Positions 35,608 through 50,600 of a stretch of 64,000 nucleotides of DNA are shown here, in pieces. A model generated the notes under the pieces. It did not search any database. It worked only from the letters and a program-made list of their open reading frames with translations, and was not told where the DNA came from. Position numbers and translations under genes: made by a program. This DNA is from Pempheris klunzingeri (taxonomy: Eukaryota; Chordata; Actinopteri; Acropomatiformes; Pempheridae), in contig NC_092028.1 of the NCBI RefSeq assembly GCF_042242105.1, forward strand, positions 9,285,338 to 9,349,337, written 5' to 3'. Position 1 is the stretch's first letter. The number at the start of each line of letters is the position of its first letter.

Positions 35608-38600
35608 CTGGAAAAAGATTGAATAAAATGGCATTAAGCGAGGGGGCATTAGAGTTCAGGCACTGTTTTTTTTTTCCTTTTCTGCACAGCAGAGACATTG
35701 TGCAGCTTTAACAAAGACAAGTCATTTTAAATGAAGGTCAATAGTCACAATTAATATTCTTAATTAGTAAATCTGAAGGACAAAGTTAATCTCTTCTACA
35801 GTTCAGCAGAAAAAAAAAGTTCTATTTGCATTTAACAGAATGTCGATAGCTTTAATCAACAGTTTACAAATCACCAAGAACATGCATCCATTCCAAGAAA
35901 ACTTCCTTTACTTTATAGGTAGTGGAGACTCAAGTAGTGGGTATCACACCAGCTACACTGCCAAGCACACATTCCTTTGTACTGAATGCAAAACTATGTT
36001 ATTTTACAGTAATAAACTTCAACATAAGACACTACAAAAGGAACTAGTCAAGAAAACCTCCAGTATTCACTTATACAGACACAAACCTGTTATGGCTTAG
36101 TGCTAACAGAAATTAAAGTGCATTGATAGTGCAGCACACTAAACAAGTAGCACTGATGATCATGTGGTTCTGACTGCAGCAACTGTAAACAAGTAGGCAC
36201 CCTTTGACATTAACACTGTAAATTAGGCACATGAGTGGCTTCAAGTTTCTATTGGCCGGTGGGAGGAACTATTACAAAGGCTGAAACACAGTTTAGAAAT
36301 GTCCTCAGAGGAGCCATTTGTACAGTGTCCACAGTTCAGTGGAGCGTTCAGTGTGTTCCAACACGTTCAAGAGTAACAGAAACCATCAAACATTTCCAGC
36401 ACCACATCATTAAAAGTGAGAAAAGACGTGGCTGATACTTTCTAAACTAATTACATTTTATCACCTCCAATGAGGGATTACCATCTCACCATCTCGGTCA
36501 TGCAGCAAATTACCCAAGAAAATATTCCAGTGCCCGTTGTACACACTCATTCCCAGACACACACTTGATATCAAACTGATCATTCGCTAAAAGCCTCGCC
36601 CCTCTTAGTCACTGTTGCTACGCCCGCTTTCCATATAGGCTAGATTGCAGCAGAAAGGATCAACTTTTAAACCCAATTAAATCGTGGTTTAACTTCGAAT
36701 TATGTTGCACCGGACCTCTTTAAATGCCTTTCAAGTCCAAAGCTTGAAAGGCCTTCTGTGTCTGCTTACAATTGGCCAATCACAGTTTTAGGGGAGGGGT
36801 TTAGCGATTGGTTAATTAAGAAAACAAAATCCATAACATCTAATTTTCCACGTTTCCTTATGTGGATATACAACACTCAGCTGTGAATAAAAAGGAGACA
36901 CTGAACCCCTGCCACGTTAAGGTGTTCTGTAGCTCTACTTCAGCCTGCCTCTGTACGAGGTATGGGTTAGGTGCAAAGGAGCTGACAACAAAGTGTCAGC
37001 TCCTTACTATCATAATTCAAGATAGTCTTTAACTGTTACAAAGTGTTGCATGGATTTTGTTATGCCTGCAATTCAGTGAAAAGGCTGATGACATTCTCAA
37101 ACAGTGTCTCTGCCGTCTTCTCTAAGCTGCATCCTCCTGAGCCTGCTGCTCTTTCAGCCGGATGTCTTCATCGTCCTGTTGCCGAGCAGAAGACGAAGGC
37201 GGATCCTCAGCCTTGTTCTCCCACAGAATCTCGTGAAGAGTTGATGACATGTAATAAGGCCTTGAGGCTGAACCGTCATTGCGCTCCAGGTCTTCACCTT
37301 ATTGGGTGTGTGTTTGTGTGAGTAGATTTGTGCGTGTTAATTGATGGAGCAGAAAATTAGTATTGGCCAGTAGGATAAGGGAAGGTACAGGGTGAATTGT
37401 GGGAAGGGAGGAAAAAAAAAAAGGAGGGAGAGACAAGAAGAGAAAGACAGTCAAATAGCAAGCAAGCAAAAGGCACCCACAGGCATTTCAGATATTGAAA
37501 GTTAAAAGTTCGATACCAAGCAGCTGCAAATTTTTAACAGTTATTTTGGTATGGTGGTGAAATTTAAGTGTAGCACACCATATTCATGCAATGTAGAATT
37601 AGTGACAGCCCAACACCAAAAGCAAAGTGAGACTTGAAGAGGTGGCGAACGTTTCGATTAAGCTTTTTATTTTACAATCGAGCCATTTATTATATATCAG
37701 CAATGCTCGTTTCTTTTAGTCCATCTGATACTTGTGTGGACAATCTAGTAAATAATACATGGAAAGTCAACAACGAGTGAGGAGGTGTACTTACAGAAAC
37801 AGAGGAAAAGAGTGTCCACACACATGGAGTACACACTGAAGAATCCATGGGCAATAAGGTAGGAGCCAATCACCACAGTCTGGTGAGGACATACAGACAT
37901 GTTTCATTCATAATCCAAATACAGCCACATCATGGATCAGAAATAAACAAAACCAGGAATAACTGGAGGATACACTAATTCTGTTGTGTTTTGATCCGAT
38001 AGCAATATTTTTCTTAAGTAAAAAGGACCAAGAGACTCACCAGGATGGGTACCCAGTAGTAGTGGAGATGGGGAGCTGTATTCTCGAAGGCCTTCACTCT
38101 CCCAGAGAAGAAAAAGAAGGCAAAGATCCCTGCGGAAGAAAACCACAGACAGCTCACACTTTGATAGATCAAATCAAATTGTTGGTAGAGAGCTGCTATG
38201 CTTTTTGATAGTTGTCTATAAACAGCCACATCCAGTATATTCCAGCTCAAACTTCAAAATGCATTGGGTTGCACAGTAATTGGCTGTGGATGGTCTATTA
38301 AAGCCTTTACAGTCCCATTGTATTTATAATGCAGTACCTGTATACTATACACAGAGTACACTCACTCTGTTTCACAGTGACAATTTGACAGTTAAAACTG
38401 TAATGCATGAAAGGTCTAATGGTCAAGTGCTTTAAAGCTTCCATTCACTCCCATTCCATTAAAAACCCAGCCCATACATTCACATAAGTATGCTTTCGTA
38501 TGATTAGAAATACAAATATCAGGCCAATCAGCATCTTTGCAAACACACACATCACAAATGTTCTTCTTGAAATGTTTCTCATTTAAAATACTGTATGTGG

Positions 38601-41600
38601 TCAATTAAAAAAGTTCAAGCATGAGAGAAAAGAAAGGTTAAAGAAAGCGACTTACCCACGAGCCCAACAATGAGCAGTTTGCCCAAAAACAGGAGAAAAT
38701 CTGTCACTTTGTCCAAAACAGCCACCCTGGTGGATTAAATCACGGAGAAACATTTAGCGGTTGCAAAAACAATGACAAAATAATTAGTCATATTTGTCCA
38801 AAATGACACAAGACCCACCTGATCATGTTCCTCATCAGGAGCATGAAGGCATCTCTGGCAGAGGTGCAAAAGTTTTTGCCATAAATCGCCACCTAGAGGC
38901 CAAATACACTCATTACATCAAACACACCAGCCTTCAAAATAATACATTTCTATTTTAATGTTGGGCTGAGTACAGTGAGATAAATGAATAAGCCACACAC
39001 CATAATGAAGGCATTTCTGTTTAGGAACTTGATGAATTTCTCCAGACACCAGAAGCAGCACTTCAGGCAGCACAACAGGAACTTGGCAAACTTATTTTGG
39101 GCGCCTGTGAATGATGATTGACAGAGGAGTGAACATTATACACTGAATTCAGGTCTGCATGCTATCCAAACTATGGATTGTAGCCTCAAGAAGGCATCCA
39201 ATTGCAGTAGCAGTAGCACACCTTTTAGTTTGTGGTCCAGATACTCCAGCAAAATCCTGATGACCTGAATGACTGAGAGGATAAGGGAGCCAAACGCAAG
39301 ACTTCCTGTGTGATACCTAAAACAAGACACAAGTGACTTTCAAACAAGGTACGAAAACAGTCATCTTTCAGTTGGCACACGACATGTGGCACAAACCGAC
39401 CATACAATACAACCTCTTGTTGACAAAGAAAACACACAAAAAAAGAGATAATGTATAGGATGTGTAATGAATGTATAAATCAACAAATGTTAAATGTGAG
39501 ATGTACTAAAACTTCCCCACACACACCTGAGAGATCTTCCTAGGGCAGAAAACACTGGGAATGCAGGCATGTCATCCGGCTTTACGAAGGCCCAGTAGTA
39601 TGAGGCAAAGGCCCCGGCCAGGGTCATCTGTCCCAGTGCCGTGACAAAGTTGGCACACCAGAGGAAGAGGAAAACATTGTAGAACTGCAGGCCAATCAGG
39701 TATTTGTGGTAAACGCTCTCTCCTCCGTAGAAGGCAAAAAGGCACTCGGAGTCAGGGCACTGGGCTTTCATTGGACTGGTCGAGTAGTTCTGAGCACAGA
39801 AACAGATTCAAGCAGAGTCTGATGATTAAGCAGGGTTCAAAAGCTCAATATTACGATAACTAATAAACAATGATATCTTAAACGTGTACTAAGATATAAA
39901 AAATGCTGCCCGGAGGCTCCAACGTTGATGAACAAATAAAATGAGAGCTTACAGCTGGGTCACAAGTTGTTCTTGAGTGGTCACATGCTGTCTCATTGAA
40001 AACTTTGTAGATGGGTTCATTTGAGGTAGACAAGAAGCTGATCAGTGCTGTCAAGGCCAACGATCAGAAGAACTTTAAATGACTGCAAACCACAACCTCA
40101 TTCACCATCCCACCACTACGACATTACATTCATTTTGGCACACGTATTTCTGAAGTGACCGCATGTGGAGGAGCAATATGGGGTTCAGTGCTCCAAGTGT
40201 CCAAAACCTCACATTAATGGCTGACTTGCTCCACACCCTGAGTTTAATTTGTCATCCACATGCGGTTGCACACACATACACCCAGGAACACCAAGGCTTA
40301 ATCTAAATGTCCAGACGTCACCACAGTTGCAGACTCGCACACTTAGCATAATCTAAAATTCATCAAGTGCCCAAGAGGACACAGGTGGACCTTTGGCAGA
40401 CTTCCAAGAGAGGCCTGGAACATTAATTCACATCCTGAGATTTGATGTCAAGCCCTCATAGCTCAAGGTGCTCGTGAGGACAATGAATAGGTCATGGTAG
40501 ATATGACATTCAGCAAGAGTTCAGTCCACAAGTCTGAAGATTTGGGTTCAGCATCATTTTTTAAGGTTTATTGTGTCTTCCTCTGCTGTCTGACTGTCAA
40601 AGTGCTTCATATATCCAAGTTCAAGCTGTTATTTTTCTATTCATTGCTCTAAATGAGTCATTAAATAAAAGGGAGTTATTTTCTTTAAATACAATCACTC
40701 TCTGGATGAGCAGGTGGTTAAAAGCATGACTTATAAACAACACCTCAATGACGACAGTAACATGAAAGGATACACAGCAGTAACTGCCCAGTAGGCGATG
40801 ACCATGGTCAGGAGGACGAAGGTGAACAGTGGGTAGAAAAGGGAAGACATCACATGCCCAACGGCTCTGTAAACACAAACAACACCACCACAACATAAAC
40901 AGATCTATAATAACCATTTCAATGAGTTCATCAGCTCGTCGGCCCATTACTGTGAGGCATAGCACAAAGACTTTTAAGTCCAAACTATTGAACATCTAAA
41001 CTTTCACTGATCTGTCCATCCTCCCATCTTTTCCTCCAAAAGTGCCTACAGCTCTAATGGGAAGTCTGACCTGCTGGCTTCTTTGATGAGAGCAATGGCA
41101 ATGAGGATCCTCTTCCTGAGGAAGATGAGCAGTAGGATGATGATGACTTCCACAATGGCCAGGATTATCACTACAAGGGTGGCAGAGAGAGAGAGCTCAT
41201 ATGGGTGTCCCAATGTTTCAGCAGCGTCAGAAGCTATACACGTGTAGATTATGTTCTGTGTACTGACTGAAGGCCAGCCAGGTCTGTCTGATCTGCAGGT
41301 AGACAGAGAAGTCTGTCTGGAAGCCCAGTTCCTGTAGAGTCACATCAGCACCCGCCTCTCCTTTCAGGGCAGCGTACTCCATGTAGCAGTGGAAGATACC
41401 TACACAGTGACCATAAATACATCCACAGATTTAAAATGGCAACGGCAAGAAACCAGATTTTTTTTTTACAAAAACAATGGATGGAGTGTGTAACACAGCC
41501 GAAACAAAAAAATTGATATTAAAATCTTCTAATGTGTATGCATGAGAAACTAAATAGGACAGCAAACATCAGGGGTGTTGCTTCTTGGCTTGAAAGAATA

Positions 41601-44600
41601 AAGGGATCTATTCCAGAAAGCAGGTTTGGTGAATTCAATTCCTGTTTGTTCACATAGGGTATAAAAAGCATTTTAATGGATATTAACTTATTCGTCCACA
41701 CAGTTGGCATGAACAAACACTGGAAATACACAGAGAGAATGTTGGTGTGATTATTATTGTAAGAGATCTGATCTGATAAGTAAAGGATTTAAGATTGATC
41801 TTCCCAATGGCTTTTTCACAGTTCCACTATGTTAAACTGATTTTGTGCTTTAGAGAAAATGATTGCTAGAATACACATCTATATCTAAATCTAACAGTGA
41901 TTATAGAATGCAGAACAAGACGTGTTTTTAATCTCTCTACACATGTTTCACCTTTACTGATCAGCCTTTCATTTAATCTGACAGCATTCAATTCAGTCTT
42001 GTTTTGAAAGTGATACAGAAATGTTACAGGTCCGACATAGCGAGATTGCTGCTGTGTGACCAGCATGTTTGTTCAGACTCAGGCTCAGTGACATTGCCAA
42101 CAGATAAGTGGAGAGTGAAATACTTTAAAACAGGACTTAATGTAGGTGAAATGGGACAATGTTCTGCATATATTTTATAACATGATTAAAGTAGACATCT
42201 ATAAAAATACCCTCTAATATCTATAGCTTCACTGGACTGAAATGGAGGCTCCACTCGTTATTCACCTGTTGCCATGGTGAATGGAGCTCCATTGATGATG
42301 CCCCCCCCCCATTCACCACACACGCTTAACTCAAGATGTGCCCTAGTATCTTAGTATGGTACTACATACTAATTCCAAGCATTCAGTATGGATACTAACT
42401 TTGATTTTTGAGTCTGCTGTTGATGGAAACTATTCTCCCTCAATGCAATACATAAAAGGTAATGGACAAGCTGCTTGAAGGTGGGAAAAATAGGAACTAT
42501 TTGTGTCTGACAAAGACTCGTAGCACCGGGAACATCTCAGACAACAAAAAACATCTTGAGTTGAGTTTTACCGTTTACTCAGCAGTGAACTTATAGTCAT
42601 ATATAGTTAGTGTGTAACAGCACAAGTATTTATAACTGCTACAGCAGGATACTATATACACATTAGTATATACTGGACACAATTAGTATGTTATGTTCAG
42701 AGTTTGTTTAACCTGCTTTGTGAAAAGGAGTGCTGCACTACTCTGAGAAGAGTGTGACAAAGATGCTAAGTTTTGTCTGCTTTGGCCCTTACCATATCCC
42801 AAGACCAGTATCACCATGACAATCATGACCCAGACCATGATCCCTGCCAGGAAGCGCAGGAGAACGATGAAGAGCAGGCTGGTGAGCATGGCAATGACCA
42901 ACCCTCTGGAGAGAGTTGATGGGAGTGAGGAGGAAGGTAAGCACAGAGAGTGAGTGAGCAGTGAAACCAGACGATGCTCCATTCTTTGAAGACAAATTGA
43001 ATCAAAGTGGAAAAGGAAGCAGGGAGCAGATTTACAAATGTGGGTGAGTGGCTTACATCAGGATCCAGTACCAGGACTGTGTGTAATCCTCAAAGATTTT
43101 CATGACCACCTGACGAGCCTCAATAACCACAGTGGCATTCCTGTGGAGAGATTCCTGTGTGTTTATCTGCTTATGCGCTGTGGGATTCCTCATCAGGTAT
43201 CTGTTTGTAAAGTCTAATGTGGCAAGCTAGGCCACAGCTGTTTTCAAGTGGCGACAGAACGGTATTATTCTGTGATCTACTCACTTGACTCCATCCACAA
43301 GATCCTTTGCATCTCGAATTCTTCCATCTCCATCTTCAAAATGAGAGTTGTTTCCTACAGTTATCACCCCTCCTTTCAGGCCCAAAGCTGGAAAACACCT
43401 ACGAGTGACTGAGGGAAAGCAGAGGAACATTTGTTAATAATTACAGTCTTCATTTTTATACACCAGACCTTTCCATATATGGATCAGAACTCTGGATATA
43501 AACAATAATCACAATATATTTTGGATGATTTATTTTGCTAGAAGTTTATTTTTTCAGATAGATACAAAAAGCCAACTCACAGGGCTTGCTGGGGGTCAGC
43601 ATGGCAGGACAGAGACCCAACTTTAGAATTTGTGGTATACTCTGAAACATAGTATATCCAAACAGATAAAGTGTGTGGAAACCTTTGGATAACCAAAAAT
43701 AACAATCAAAATAATTGACGTAGTACACAGTCAGAAAGAAGCATCCATGGAGGCTTAAATGTGCCTCAACAGCTTTAAACTCACCATCGAATTACTCACA
43801 CCTTCCTTGCAGAATTTCTTGTAGTAGTCAAAGTCATTTCTGTTGGTGTAGGCTTTGACTAATGTCATGAACCTGTCAGGGCACTTCTCCACACACATCT
43901 AAGGAGGAAGCAACATTTACAGCAGAGCACAGTTCAATCAAGTGCAGCACTGCAGAGAGATTAAATGCCAGACAAATTAATTTTTCCAAACCATAAGGTA
44001 AAAATAGCTGTATAGTTGTGTCCCAAATCCATGACATACTAATTCTAAGCAGATTTTGTGTGCGACAAAATTAAGTATACTCAAAACAGTCCAAATCCAG
44101 ACTGCAACACTTAATTGACTGTGCCGTCAATCAACATTTTTCTCCCATAATGCATTACACACAGGAAATATGAGTTCACACCTGTGTGGTCGGACACTGG
44201 AACTCCAGCAGCACCATGGGGCTGGCACACTTCATGATGTTGAAGTAGAACAACAAAGGTTTGTTCCTGTAAAAAGATAGAAGTTAATAGATGAATGTGT
44301 AAAAGACAACCGCAGACTGACTTTGATGGGTTAAGATTAAGGACTGCAATTGCCTGACAATATTCTGGAAAGATGTTTTGTATTTATGCTCATTCGTGTT
44401 TCTTTAGTAATGGTATTTTGTAAATAGTATTTTTGAAGAAAAGGATGATAATAGTGTTGCTTTGTATACTTGGCATCTTTAGTGATTCATCAGTCATGTG
44501 ACTGATGGATTGACTGTATAGAAGACGGAAAGATATCCAAAAACATGTGGTGGAGAAAGACTGCAGAGGAATTGTGTGACATGTTATAATTTGGAGCAGA

Positions 44601-47600
44601 GAAATGGAGAAAATTACTATTATAATCTATACTTGGACTGGTGACCAGTGCAGGGTGTACCCCGCCTCTCACCCAATGTCAACTGGGACTGGCTCCAGCC
44701 CCCCCGTGACCCTCAAGGCTAAGCTGTATAGACAATGGATGGATGGATCTATATGTGGAAACTCACTCCAGTGGGGTGCCAGCCTGCCCACAGAACTGGC
44801 CTTGACTGTCTGTGGGATAGATCACCTTCCTGGGGTCACCCTGGGACCAGGCTGCAAGCACAATAGGGTAAAGGTGACTAAAGGCTTTTTTGTATTTTTA
44901 TAGCTAGGTTTTAGAATACATTTTTATAGGTTGACCAAACTGAAGTGCTTTCCTTACCGAGTATTCCCACTGCAATATAACCCAGTATGGCAAGAATGAA
45001 GATGATGCAGCATACAATGTCTGTGCAGCCCCTAGGATGGAGAGAGCAAAGATTGAAGGGGTAAAGAAACTCTTTGTAGCCACTTGCACACAATAAAAGC
45101 CAGATATAAAATCACATCTCGCCCTCACCTATTCTGGATCGGGCCCTTGAAGTTCGGGTCATACTTCCTTGGCTCACCTGCATGAGAGAAAGCAGAGCAT
45201 TTATCACCCAGTGGGCTTTCAGCATTGTGACTTTTGACATCATAGCTTGGTGGGGACAGAGATGCACCTTGTACCCAGACTGAGTTTTTTTTAAGGGGAG
45301 CTGGTTTAAGGTTAAGAAAAGGTACTCCCTCTCTTCCTCCAATATCTCTCATCAGATGACTTTTCCCTCCAGGCAGACACTCCCGGCAACAAATTCCTCC
45401 CAGGTGACTAAGCAGCGGCAAACCCATGTGGGAGAAGGAGCCAACGTAACTTGAAAATCCACTAGAGGGGGCCTTGCTGTTGAGAAATTCTGTCTATGAA
45501 TACATATGCTTTTATTGTGTAGACGAGAGAAGGACTCTTATGGTGAAAATCAGCAGTTTGAGTTGCTCTCTCTCTCCAACAATTTCCATTTGTCTTTATA
45601 CAAAACAGGAAAAACATTCCCTCAGTTGTTCTCTTTCTCATGCATAGGTTTAGACTGAATGCTGTACGCACTAAGCTTAGCAAAAAAAACCTGGTTATTT
45701 TTACATGAACATAAGGCAAACTGCTAAATCACAACTTATTCCCCTACAGACTACATCACACATTGCAGTACATCCAGTTTGACGAAGCAATAATGTCATA
45801 TATGTTGATACTAGATACATACACAACATAGACTACTGCCAAAAACAAGAACTGTTGAACTGCACACACATATTTATTCAATAACCCCGGTGCAACCATG
45901 AGATTACCACATCCAATGCATGAAGTTGAAAGATTGCGTCAAGGTTTCACTATCGGGTCTGCCATGTCTTAATGTCATTTGAGAGTCTGAGTAATCAACT
46001 GATGTTCTGTGGGCTCTGATAATCATTGCAGCCTCAGGCATGGAGTTAAATTTGGTGAAGGGTATCTGAGGGCAGCATGTAAGAAGCAGGAGGCAGGGCC
46101 TCCGTTATCTGGGTAAATTCATCTTGTGGCTCTAAATTCATTAGTTAGGAACATTAGTTCAACTTTGGTCAGTGCTCTCTGAGAAATAAACTTGCCACAT
46201 TATTACTAAAGAGAAAATAAAATGCATTGATATAGAGTCGCAGAGCAGCAGGGTGCAAAACCATCACTCCAACACAAAAATTATGCTTTTATATCCAAAA
46301 TCTCCAATATTTTGATGTCATGACTGCACACAAACATCCATCCCATACTACCACAGCATGTATATGTGCATATGTAGCATTGGATCCTGACACCCTGGAG
46401 TCCAGACAGAGGAGTAAAGTATGCTCTGTGGCGTCTTTGCATATTAATTATGTATGTGGTCCGGATGATAATGCTGTAGCAAGCATTTACCAAACAAGCT
46501 CTTTGAGAAGTCAGTTTCCTGTTAGAAAGGCCATGAGTGTTGTATTTCATATACATGGTGTGATGTCGGTAATCTCACTCTGAGGTGCTATTTCTAAGAA
46601 GTCTGAGAGTAAGCACTATTTTGGTATTTGACCTTTTTTCACTGATGAATATATACAAGCAAAAATATTTCACAGGCTCAACAGAGAAAAGGGAGGCCTC
46701 ATCAACTTAAATATGCAGCCGCAGGAACCAGTGACAAACTTAATGAAGCACTGATTTAGATGAAAAGCCTGCTCTTTCACTGATTGTCGACACACAGCAT
46801 GGTGTTATTTGTGCAAGAAGAAACCATCGATAAGAGAGCTCCCTGCTCTCACACACACCTGTATAATCAGCCAACTGCCAGCAGTAGCAGGTTCAGCACA
46901 AACACACACACCCATTCTTCCCCTCCGCAATGTTGACATGCGGATACCGCCGCCCCAGTTTCACTCAAAACAATTTACTAACTTTTTCACAGATTCACTT
47001 TTTAAGCAGTGAGAAAGACAAGGCCTGAAGATTCACCAATAATCCTCTGGTCATCTGACGTTTCTCCAATTAATACAGAACGAAAAAAGCTACGAATCAA
47101 TGTAAAACTAAAGCAAAAAGATCAGTTACCATGCTTTCCATAATATTCTTCATCCTCTGGCATGTTGAAATTCCTTTCTGGGCCAAATGCTGAAATGTAG
47201 AGAGAACCCTTTTACTCTTTCCACAGCCCTTTTATCTGGTTGGCTTCCTCTTCCCTTTCTGCTGGTATAACTACGCGAGAGCGGGGGAGACGCAGGTATT
47301 GTGGAGATGGAAACCAGTCCGACCTGTCCCTGAATAGCTGCGCGCCTGGGCAGCCCACAATGCTCCACCTCACCTCAGACTTCTCCTCTGAGTTTATCCT
47401 GACATGGCTGCCTCTTTCCAATCTGTGCCCCACCTGTGCTTCTCCCTCTATCTCCTCCCACTTCCAAGAGACTGTTTTTCTGTCTGTTTTTCTTTCTTTG
47501 TGTCCGTTTTATACAAGCCACCCGAACAGGCAAATGAACTAATCTACAGGAAGGCTGCGAGTCAAAGAGAAGAGGCGTGGAAATGAGCTCCCAGCAAATG

Positions 47601-50600
47601 CTGGTAAAATATGACTGTGGCTGGTAGATTTCAGACACAAAATAATGAGTGTCTGGTGAATTTAAATTGGTAGATGTTCACATTTTAAAAAGTTAGTTTC
47701 TTACCCTAGTGGGGACTGTTGGTGTGTATGAGGAGGAAAACTACAGTAAAGTTGCTTAGATGTTATCAGAAACATGTGTTTGGAGAAAACAAGGAGAAAT
47801 TCCTCCGCCACCATCGCATCTGGTGGTGTTTACTGAATCTGCCGGAGGAGGAATGATTAGATTCAGGTGTGCTGGATATTTTGGGCTGCAAACACCAACA
47901 CCTGCAGTGGACTGAAAGCGCACGATATTAAAAGTCAGAAATCATTAATTTTGTGATGTTGAATAATATGTTCACACATTAAAAGCACTTTGTGGAGCAG
48001 CTCAAATGAGATCCACTCAAACTCTTCGAATGTTTTCTCCCATCTTGTGGGGACATCACAGTATTGCACTGGGACCAAATGAGGCAAAACACAAATCTCT
48101 TTTGCTCCCGTTTTTTTTCCTGCTCTCCTTCTTACTGCTTTCATGCAATAGAAAGTCTGGAACACTCTGTGGTTTGTATTGAACAGCCAAAGGCAATCAG
48201 AGAGTGATATATTAATTTATAATTTTAACAAAGAGTCCACAGAAGGACTAAAAACCGCAAATGTCTTTTAAATAATTTTCTGCTGACAGGCACAGAAAAT
48301 TCAGTTGAAATGACTAAAAGTTTCCATCTGTTCTGTTCTTGTTTTATGGCCTGTGTTACTGTGCAGGAGAATTCCCACCAGGAGCCCTGGCTATTCTGTA
48401 ATTTCCATAACAAAAAAAACAAGTTTGAATAAGTGACTCTGTGACAGAGGCTGGAAGTGTCTGAGGAATTTGATGTCTTGGATGACAATAACAGACATGA
48501 CACACAGCAGACTGTCCATTTACTGTCCTGTCACTGTTGGACTTGGACTGGCAGACAGTTTCTTTGTCATGAGAGGGGGGTGCTGACTTTTGGGAATCCT
48601 GTGAGTCATAGGATTTCTGTGGGATTCCCTCCAGATGGGAGCCAATTTCACTATTCATAACTTGACTGGAGCAGGAGAGGAAAAAAGTCAACAGGAGCGG
48701 TAACAATAGTAACAATAGTTCAATTTTAATGTGTAAATATTCAGTTCTAATATGATAATATAAACACTATTTTCTTTATTTTGAACATAAAGTTAGTCTT
48801 TCTGATGTCTAACTTTCATTCTTTTTTATTTGGTGACACATGGTGCAGCCACCGAAACTCAAATGCAACACAGGAACAGGATGGAATGGGAGTCATTCTT
48901 CCTCGATTATTTTTTTTTTAAATTATTTCTATAATGGTATTGGAATGGGACAGGAATACAATTGTGGGACTGGGATGGGACAGGAGTGAAAATCCATTCC
49001 CGTGTCGCCCTCTAATGTGGGAGATTAGTAAAACTCACCGTTGCGGTTTTGGAACAGGCTAAATTAATTATTGGTATTTTTTTTCTTTGGTGGCAGTGAG
49101 CAACCGTTTTAATCTGTTAAAAGCTCTCCAAGGGATCTAATCTAATTCCAATGAACCACCATTGTTCAACCAGACAACCCTAGAGCATTCACTAAAATCG
49201 TTACAAAATACAAATAACATTTGCCACAGTAATAGCTTTGATTTAATTATGAAATGCCAGACTGTTTTTCTAATGAGTCTTTACAGGGGCACCTATGTAC
49301 AGAGAAACAATCTGCATTCGGATTGTGCTTTTGTGTGTTTTGATAAGAAGTACAGTATGATTATATTCATTGTGTTATCTATTTTTTGTTGAAAGGGACA
49401 AACAACTTCCTGGGAAAATCTGAAACTTCTCACAGTTCACGCGCTGTTTTCACAGAAACGAAATCAAATGTGAAACAGAAACCTAACTTAATGTCTTGCA
49501 TTGTTTCCCCTTTAGTTTCTTCATCAGGTACAGTGTTTACTTTGGACATTGTCATGTGTCCTGACATTACTGAGCTTCTCTGCTTTATTTTCTTGCCAAA
49601 GGCCTTCACATCCTCAATCTACAATAAATCTGGCAGCCCTTTTTCTATGGAGGCTATTTGGATAAACGCAGTAGGAAAAACACATGTGGAAACAATAACT
49701 TTAATGATGGCTGAATTCCTGTTAGCAGCTTCAGTTTAAGGGTCATGCTGATACACTGTTGTCTCACTGTAACGGCTTAATGGGAAACTTGAATAGACCG
49801 CCATCCCTAACTGTGCTTTTCCTGCTATAACAAGTCCAAATATCTGGTGTGAACAGTGTATACTCCCACAGAGCTGGCTTTTTTGCATTTTGGTCATGAC
49901 TCTTTTGCAGGCCTAAATATCATTTTACACTCGTCCCTTGACACATTACCTTAAATATCAACCAGCGACAATACCGGGTTACCAAAAGCAGCCGAGTTGA
50001 ATTTGTTGAAATAATATTAACAATACCTATTTCACAGAAGACATTTTGACTTGGCAAAGCAGGAAGAGCACAGGTGCCTTATAATATGAATGATGACTCC
50101 CTCCCAGCAATTAATGCACTGCAGAGCAGCAGTAACTAACACCCTCTCAGGCCCCTGGTAGTCTCAGAAATGCATCGTGTTCGCAATGACATGACCGTGC
50201 TTCTCTTTTGGTTCCTGAGAACTAAAAGAAGCTAAAGTAATGGTCAAGCAAATAGATAAAAAAAAAAGGGCCATGTAAAAAAGCGCTGTGATATCACACC
50301 CAAACAATACAGTAGGCAGTCTCTAATACCTTCTAGAGGCTACAGCTGCTGCTCTCCATGGCCGTCTCCCACATGTCTTTCATTACAGTAACTAGGGTGT
50401 GGAGTGTTCAGAGTTCAGATCTATTTATGGTGTTCAAAAGGAAGCAAGACCACAATCACACACAAATCTACAGTAGGCATATATATCCACTGTAAAATGT
50501 TGTTCTCTTACAGTGAAGTTTGGTGTGTCAAACAACAAAAATGTTTCTTAGTTTCTAAAAAAAGTTGACATTTGTAAAGGCCATATTTTCACACAGCTGT

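Noticed and set aside
49386..49739. 117-codon plus-strand frame in slc44a2 intron 1
   Set aside because: No family resemblance and no supporting splice or start context.
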